The notes under the pieces: model-generated
Database searches by the model: none
What the model saw: only the letters and a program-made list of their open reading frames with translations
Told to the model about the DNA's origin: nothing
Position numbers and translations under genes: made by a program
Source: Lineus longissimus
Taxonomy: Eukaryota > Nemertea > Pilidiophora > Heteronemertea > Lineidae
Direction of reading: 5' to 3'
Assembly (NCBI RefSeq): GCF_910592395.1
Contig: NC_088323.1
Span: forward strand, 7,318,001-7,382,000
Length of the DNA stretch: 64,000 bases
In this document: positions 25,701-33,600 of the stretch, piece by piece
Layout of the letters: each line of letters begins with the position of its first letter
Position numbering within the stretch: the first letter of the stretch is position 1

Positions 25701-28700
25701 TGATGTGCCGCGCACTGCCATATTGGAATTTGAAATTCTCATCGTCGATAACGTCGATGACAGGACAGACGGCAGTGCGGTGATCATTTGCAATGCGTGC
25801 CAAGATTGGCGTCAACCAACCTGAAATGATGGTTCACAATCATTGTATAGAGGGCGTATCAAGAGAAAATCAAATCGAAGCGTTTTATCGAATTCAAATC
25901 GTGAACTATGGAAGAAAAGCTGCAACACTGGTTATATCTTCAGATTGGAGTGTAACTATGGTAACATAAACAAACAGCGTAAACAAATAACATAGCAACG
26001 GTTGAGATCAAGAAACCTAGAAGAAATGAATGAAATATGTTACAGGACTTGAGAAGAACTTTATTGAGCCAAGTTTTGTCAAATTTTGCCATTATTGTCA
26101 GAAATTTAAAAATATCTCTGCCTGTAAATGAAATTGAATTAAACTGAAATTAAGAAATAAACTTACAAATGTGATTTCTTTTGTGCGAATGAAGTTTGTG
26201 GGATGATTAATATTGTTGACATGTAACTAAAACAGCACCTATTCTCACAGAATGCATAATTTTCGTGACATAATGGTGGACTGATGTTAGGAAAGACTCA
26301 TTAGCACGGCAATGGAGCTTGCATCAATTGTGGCATCCAATAAAAGTGAAGCTGGGTTGTGGCTCATTCTAAACACTTTCAGCCAAAGTACAGCTTGGGG
26401 GGGGGGGCAAAGCATTCTTTTCTCTGTTGATTCAGCCAGCCCTGTCTTGAGGAAGCTATTGCAAAATACCTCACAGAGGAATCACTGATAGATTTTTTCT
26501 TGGGGTCTGACTTGGGTGGGGTTGAAACGCAGGCGCTGAAAGTGTCAAAGAGGATTTTCCGCAGAGTCTGATTCGGTCACCTAGTATCATCTCCATGGCA
26601 ACAACAAAATGCTGAATCAGCTGAAAATCACGTTTAAAAAAATCTAAAATAAGGCATACAGAACAGAGCAAGTTATTTTTCACATATTCGTTTCGCATAA
26701 TTTTGCCCGCCGCACAAAAAAAAGAAGAAAATTGTAAGATCTACCGTACCTTCTGCACACTCGCAATGCGAATCGAGATATGTCAGTACAGTGCCTGTGG
26801 CAGCAGCAGCCCCAAACAGCCTGGCTCGGATTAACCCCTCGCGTTTCTTCATACGTAGTACCTTGACCTTGCCTAACTTGGCCACATACTCATCTAAGGG
26901 GTCCTTCGTGTGTGCTGAAAGAAAGACGAGGAAATTCATACGGATCGTGTCGAACGATTGAGTAAATCGAAGACGAGCATGTTGCGTCTCTCCCTGGACA
27001 CTCCCCTGTCCTGACAACTTGGTTAAGCCATTTCCCTGGCCAGGGCAAATAGGTTTGTCAGACGAACCAAACAGCGCCACCAAAATGAGTCTGGGATCCT
27101 GACCACTTGTCTCATGTTGCTGCTGTCGTAACTGAACATGGAAGCCTGCAATATCAGGCTGTGTACATTGACTAAAAACAACACAAGGGGGCATCTAATA
27201 AACTATTTTATGAATGTTTTTTATGTTTTAGTACTGCACGCATCAGTTCTATAAAACGGAACTTTGAGATGGATATGGATAGATTCTATTCTAATCGTTG
27301 GCTCGGTGCTGCATGTTCAACTGACTTAACTTTCATAATCTGATTAAAAAATTTGTCTCAAACTTGGAGCATTTATTTTCTTTTGCTTGGTGTACAGCTA
27401 TGTGGGTCAGTGGGTCTTGTAAAAATACAATAGAATCTAATCTATCCAGAAGATTTAAGGTAGCAGGAAGGGGTGGGCGTTTGTGGTTTCTGAGTGTGAG
27501 GGGGTATAGGGGTGTCTGTTGACTGTGCTTTAAGAGAGACTGGGCATGGTGCCAGTCTCTCTTAAAGCACAGTCAACAGACAAGGAGGATACCGCGGTGA
27601 CGTCACGGCTTTTCCAAGATGGCGCTGCATATTGTAAACAAACTCGATCCACGGCCAAGGGAAAATCAAGTCATCAAACAAAGTTAGATTTTTCGCATCA
27701 AATCAGAGTTATTAGTACTTTTCTGCTATGAAATAAGTCTTCAGACAACAAGTTATCATTTGAATAATGAAAAGTGCTGTTTTGATGGGGAAAAATAGGG
27801 TTTTTAAAGCCAAATAGCCGGGCACCGATCTTCCAAAATTAGCGATGGTTTCAAAACAGTCTCCCAGATATGGGGCAATCTCTTCATTATCATAATGGGA
27901 TTTGGAGGCATGTTTACAGATTTTACAAGTTCGAGACATTTAGGACCTAAAACTCGCATAGATCCCCATAGATCCCCTCTATTTGTCGAGTTAGCGCCCC
28001 TGTAAGATCATGCATTTTCGGACACTAGAACGAAATCTTCCTGCGGTTATCGCGGTTTCGGTGATGATTAAAGGAGAAATTGACTGTTCTTAGAGTTGTA
28101 TGGGACAGAAATGAGTTCATACTTCTTGAATACATGAATATATTATGATATGGGCGGGCTTCTAAGTCAAAACAATAACAAACTCAACTGCATCTCTACC
28201 GTGTATCGTGTAGTGCATTGCCTAGTGTATTTCGTAGTGTATTTTAGCAGAGACATTATTTCCGCACTTTGGCCACGCTAAACGTCTTTTTTATTCGTGG
28301 AAGTTAATCTGCTCCGTAAATTTTATTTTACACAGGAAGAATCCATACTAGGTATTGCAATATTTCATGTCTATTGGTGTTTTTGTGTACAGGAGCGCAC
28401 CAGACAGTGGGACGTGGAGATCTGTTCAGTGCTGGTGCTGTCAGTAGATTGAATCTGATTGGCCATAGCGATCACTAATATGGGATGTGATCACGTGATA
28501 TGACGTCACCGCGGTATCCTCCTTGGTCAACAGACAACCATGCCGTTGTAAAAATGTAAATGAGAATACAATAGAATCTAATATGGTCATGTCAGAATTA
28601 GAATCAGATATATTCTATCAGATGGCAGCACTGTTTGAAATAAAGTTGTCCATCTCTGAATTTAACCTCTTGAATCCCAAAACTTGAAAATCCCGGGATC

Positions 28701-30621
28701 CCAGGGTGGTCACGTGGTTGCGAAATTGGGTGTGACTTTCACGACGTATAGCGCCCGCATACAACCGCCAAAGTCCGGTACCGAGGCGCCATCTACCCAG
28801 GCATGCTCTAACTGACCCTACTGAACATCAACCACGCTAAAACAAGCAACAAACTAGCGTCCCAGCTCAAGGGAACAAAAAATATCACAGAGACCGACCT
28901 GACGGTCGTTGGGAAAAAACGTTTTTTCAAAATGACTGCCTGGTCGGTCGACGGGATTCAAGAGGTTAATGTACCCTCATACTTCTACTTACGCATGTTG
29001 GAGAAATCGTCAACTAAAATAACCTCCTTGATAAGATGCGGTGGCGACCTATCTAACACGCTGTGGACTGTGCGGAGCAGAACGGACCAAGCCTCATTAT
29101 GGAAACAGATGATGACGCTCGTATCGGGAAGATTATCGTGATATTTTACATCTTTACATCTGCAAATAGAACACGAGAAATGCATATCAAGCAATTTTTG
29201 TTGCTGCTGCCTATGGTCATGATTGTATGCGACAAAAATTGCTCGTCTGCGATGGTCATTCCAGGTGCCGGCAACAAGAATCAGTAATCACCACCACCAG
29301 GGATAAGTATCAAACCCAGTGATTAATACCAGTTGTACTCGCATGGGAGATATCTTTTGTTGCGCATCGCAGCAATTATTATCACTGGTTGTTGTGACAA
29401 AAATTGCTTGTTTGCTGGGTGATTGTGGTTCACACTTAGCCTACTCAAGGGGCATGCTAAGGCACAATGGAAGAGCTATCAACTTGTAACTGAAAGTCGA
29501 GGGTTCAAGCTTGGCCAACTACTAGTCTGTGCTCTCAATTGGCCTGACGATAGCGCAGTGTAGTGCAGTATGCGTTCCTTGATTTCTATGATGAAATGGC
29601 CAGGGCCATTGTGCTCACCTCATGTGGAGGAAAGATGGATAAAGAGCATGGTATTGTGTCATGTAGTGTTAGGTTTGATGTAGGTCCAAGCAATTACAAT
29701 TTCCCCAAAATGGCCAATTTACAGTACATTCGACCTCTGTGACCTTGAAAAGTAGGTCAATCAAAGAAGACCCGGGTGACACATTGAATGGTTGTTAGAA
29801 TTAGATGTACCTATGATATAAAATTGGTGCCAATCGGGCAAGTCATTACTATGAATAATGGCATTTTGAAGAATTTAGGATTTGACCCCCTCCCTGGGGG
29901 CCAAACGGCAAATCAGATCGCACCAAACTTCGGTACCTGAGATCACCTGACCAAGGGGTACATGTGTACTTAATTTGTGATCAATAGTCATTGCAGTTAA
30001 GAAACGTGCCATAGTTACGGCCTGACGGCGAATTTACGCCATTTGACCTCTGTGACCTTGACAAGAAGGTCAAATTAAAAACCTGTGTGACATATACTGT
30101 ATGGTGGTTAGATGTACCCATGATATCAAATTGGTGGCAATCGGGCAAGAAGTTAAGGAATAATCACATTTTTAAGGTTTTTGGATTTTGCCCCCTGGTG
30201 GTCAAGTGGTGAATCATATTGGACCAAACTTCGGTCCCTGAGATCACCTGACTAAGGGGTAAATGTGTACCAAATTTGGTATCAATAGTCATTGCAGTTT
30301 AGAAACGTGCCATCGTTACATCCTAACGGCCAATTTACAACATTTGACCTCTGTGACCTTGAAAAGGAGGTCAAATCAAAAACCCGGAGGATATATGATG
30401 CACCTTTGCTAGAAGTACCTACCATATTTTTTTCAAAATTTCCCGACTACTATTAAGGGAGATATTGCATATTTTCACTTTTAACGTTTGGCCCCCTGGT
30501 GGCCAAACCATGAAACGAATCGGACCGAAACTTGGTCTCCAAGGGGTCATTACATAAGGGTACATGTGTACCAAGTTTCAACTCAATAGCTCTAACAGTT
30601 ACGAAACGTGCCCTGCTAACG

Positions 30622-30665
<44 letters not shown>

Positions 30666-33600
30666 ACGACGGACGCCACGGTATGGGATAAGCTCACCTC
30701 TGCTAAGAGGTGAGCTAAAAAGGCTTTAGGATTAGCATAGGAATGTAAAGCGCTTTAGACAGCTGTGCTGTACAAAGCGCTTAATGAGAACTTTCAGTTT
30801 TTTACTCCTTAATTTCAAAGTGGGACAATTCTTGCCCTGGTAAACATGCAAAATTTATTCCCGAACAATGTTTAGCACTTTGACAAAATAAAGCAGATTT
30901 TCAGAGGGGGTACAACCCTGGTATCAAAAAACCACCAAAATACCCCCAGCATCAAGAGTGGTGCCACCTACAGTGGATCCCTGACATCAGGTAACGAACG
31001 ATGCAACGATATCATGTCTGCCACATATTGGTTGTAAGCGTTTTTCTTCCAACCGTCGTCGTATTTTTTTCTCTCCTCCGGCGATAGTTTGTTTGGATCG
31101 ATGAAGACGCCTTTCCCATTTTCACCTGGAATAACAAAACGAGATTTAGTACACGATAAAAATCATTCAAAAAAGCAAGTTGTCGCTTCGTATTATGAGG
31201 AGCCTCTGCTCAATTCCCGCAGGTGTGGTACATCATCCGTTACGGCAAGTGCTTCAAAAGAGTTTAGGTTTTCTGCAGCAATTCACTGTGTGATGTGTTT
31301 AGGCCGTAAATATCACAGTGTGTGGAGGTATTGGTTTAGCTTTGCAACACAATAGAAACAAGGCCCTGCCAATACCACATTGACGTTGGGCACAATCGGA
31401 TAAAAATATAAATGCTGGCCTTACGCCCCTCAAAAAGAACTAATCTTTTGTATGTAGCGAACACCTCTGCAATAAGGAAAACCTCTCTATAAAGGACACT
31501 AGTTTTGGTCTCAAATTGGTCGCTTCCATTCAATTTGACCTCTCTAATTAGGATACCTCTCTATTAAGGAGTGTCACAGCACTTGTCAGTCCCGAGGGTG
31601 TCCTTAATAGAGAGGTTCTACTGTATATCAGATTAATTACAACGTTTGCATGTAACTCAATACAGCAACCGAACTGATAACGATTTTTCATCCATGCCAT
31701 ATTAGTAACCAGATCATTGCGGAGAAGAAATAATACTCCGAAGGACTGAGTATCCTTGCATGCAATATTCTGGTGCCTCCGATGAAATCAGTTGCATGGA
31801 GGAATATTTTGCATAAGGCAGGGAAGATCAGGAATACAGTTTGTCCAGTTGCCAAGTCTACATTTGGTAAGCCTGTACAGTAGAACCTCCCTAATAAGGA
31901 CACACTTTGGACTGACAAATGCTGTCCGTAAGTGAGAGGTGTCCTGATTACAGTGGTCAAATTCAAAGTAACTGACCAACTTGTGACCCTTTGTGGTGTC
32001 CTAAATAGAGAGGGTGTCCTTAGTGGAGAGGTGTCCGCTAAGGGAGGTTCCACTGTTCATATCTCTAAGTCTAAGGATACGAATATAATTACACTAATTC
32101 AGACCTCCCCCTCCCCGCTTCAATTTATGGTGTCCTCGCTTGATTACCGATTGTAGCAATAGGATTCGGACCAAGTTCAAAAAAAAGTTCAACAAACGGA
32201 CAGTAAGAGAAGTCAAAAACAGTTCATCTAAATCTGTGTACTGTTAACCCTGTTAGTGTTAATCTTGCGAGCCTAACACTTTTTCAGGATTTCTGGGTGC
32301 AATCATTTGAGGCGGGGCAAAATGTTTTTAAAACCTAATGGTTCCATCATTGGAAAATGTACCACTTCGCAGAAATACAGTAGAACTGAGGACATCCTCG
32401 GGACTGACACGTGCTGTCTTTAATAGAGAGGTGTCCTGATAAGAGAGGTAAAATTGAATGGAAACAAGCAATTTGGGACCAAACTTAAGTGTCCATAATC
32501 GAGAGGTGTCCACTAAGGGAGGTTCCACTGTAAATGGACGCAAAACTTGAAAAGGCTGCTTTAGCGCACATTCATGGCCGTAAAAATGAAAAGAGTTTAC
32601 AGTACGGTGTATTTTCATTATCGTGATTTAATCATCACAACCAGTTTAGTGGGACTTTTGTATCGTTTCCCCAATTTAGTAGTAACAATACGAATCAAGC
32701 ACAACAAGCTAATAACACCAACCCATTAATCTAGTAAATATCCCCAGGAAAAAAAAGAAACATATTTTCATCACTTGGCAGGCATACCGGGTAAATCATG
32801 ATTAAACCTTGACATAATTATATGATTTTCATCATCAATCATAATAATTGTATCAACACAGGAATTCCGTGGCATGATGTGGCAGATTGAGTCGGATTTG
32901 GTGGAGAATGGTAATTAGGCCTCGCTCGTTACAGATGGGTATCTCACCCTAATAAAACCTTTCAAATCTAGGGTGATCTGACAGTCAATTCTGAGATTCT
33001 TGATATTCCGAGTTGACAATTATTCGCAAAATATTAATTGAGTACCATTCGAAGTTTCTCTCTTTGTCACAGACTCTAAAAATAGGTCATTCCTGTTTTA
33101 GCTCTTTTGCACAGACTACCTGTTTAAAGGCCTACGCCCTTCATTAAAAATCTGAAATTTGTATCTGAATTCGAAAATTCCAATTGCTCAAATATGCGCT
33201 GAATACAAATTTCTGCATTGCCAATGTGTCGGCAGATACAAATACTATAAATACCAAGTTTCACCAAATTTGCATGCATAATAACTGCACTACAGCATTG
33301 TGTATAACTGCATTTCTATTTTCCTGGACCACCAGTAATTACGAACGGCATGCCCCTTTAAAACTGTAGAAATATTAAGAATCTGGCAAAGCCAACCAAC
33401 TTACCAGGTGCATTCGGATCCACTTTATATTTTTCCGGCAGTGCCAAGATGCCTTTCTCTCCCTCCATATGTACAACATCAGCAGGTTTACCTTGACCTT
33501 GGGCTGGGCCAAGGGGACGACCTTGACCCTGGTCAATGTTCAAGTCATGACGACCTTGAAGGTCACGTTCATTTTTATTCAATATATTTTCATCTTTTTT

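Noticed and set aside
27712-27939. 75-codon minus-strand frame with CKICK inside the 945-bp transposon
   Set aside because: Too short for a transposase, no domain beyond a Cys pair; probably chance.
30985-30995. Alternative donor GAT|GTCAGG for exon 2
   Set aside because: It would leave phase 0 and break the frame with exon 3, which needs two leading bases.
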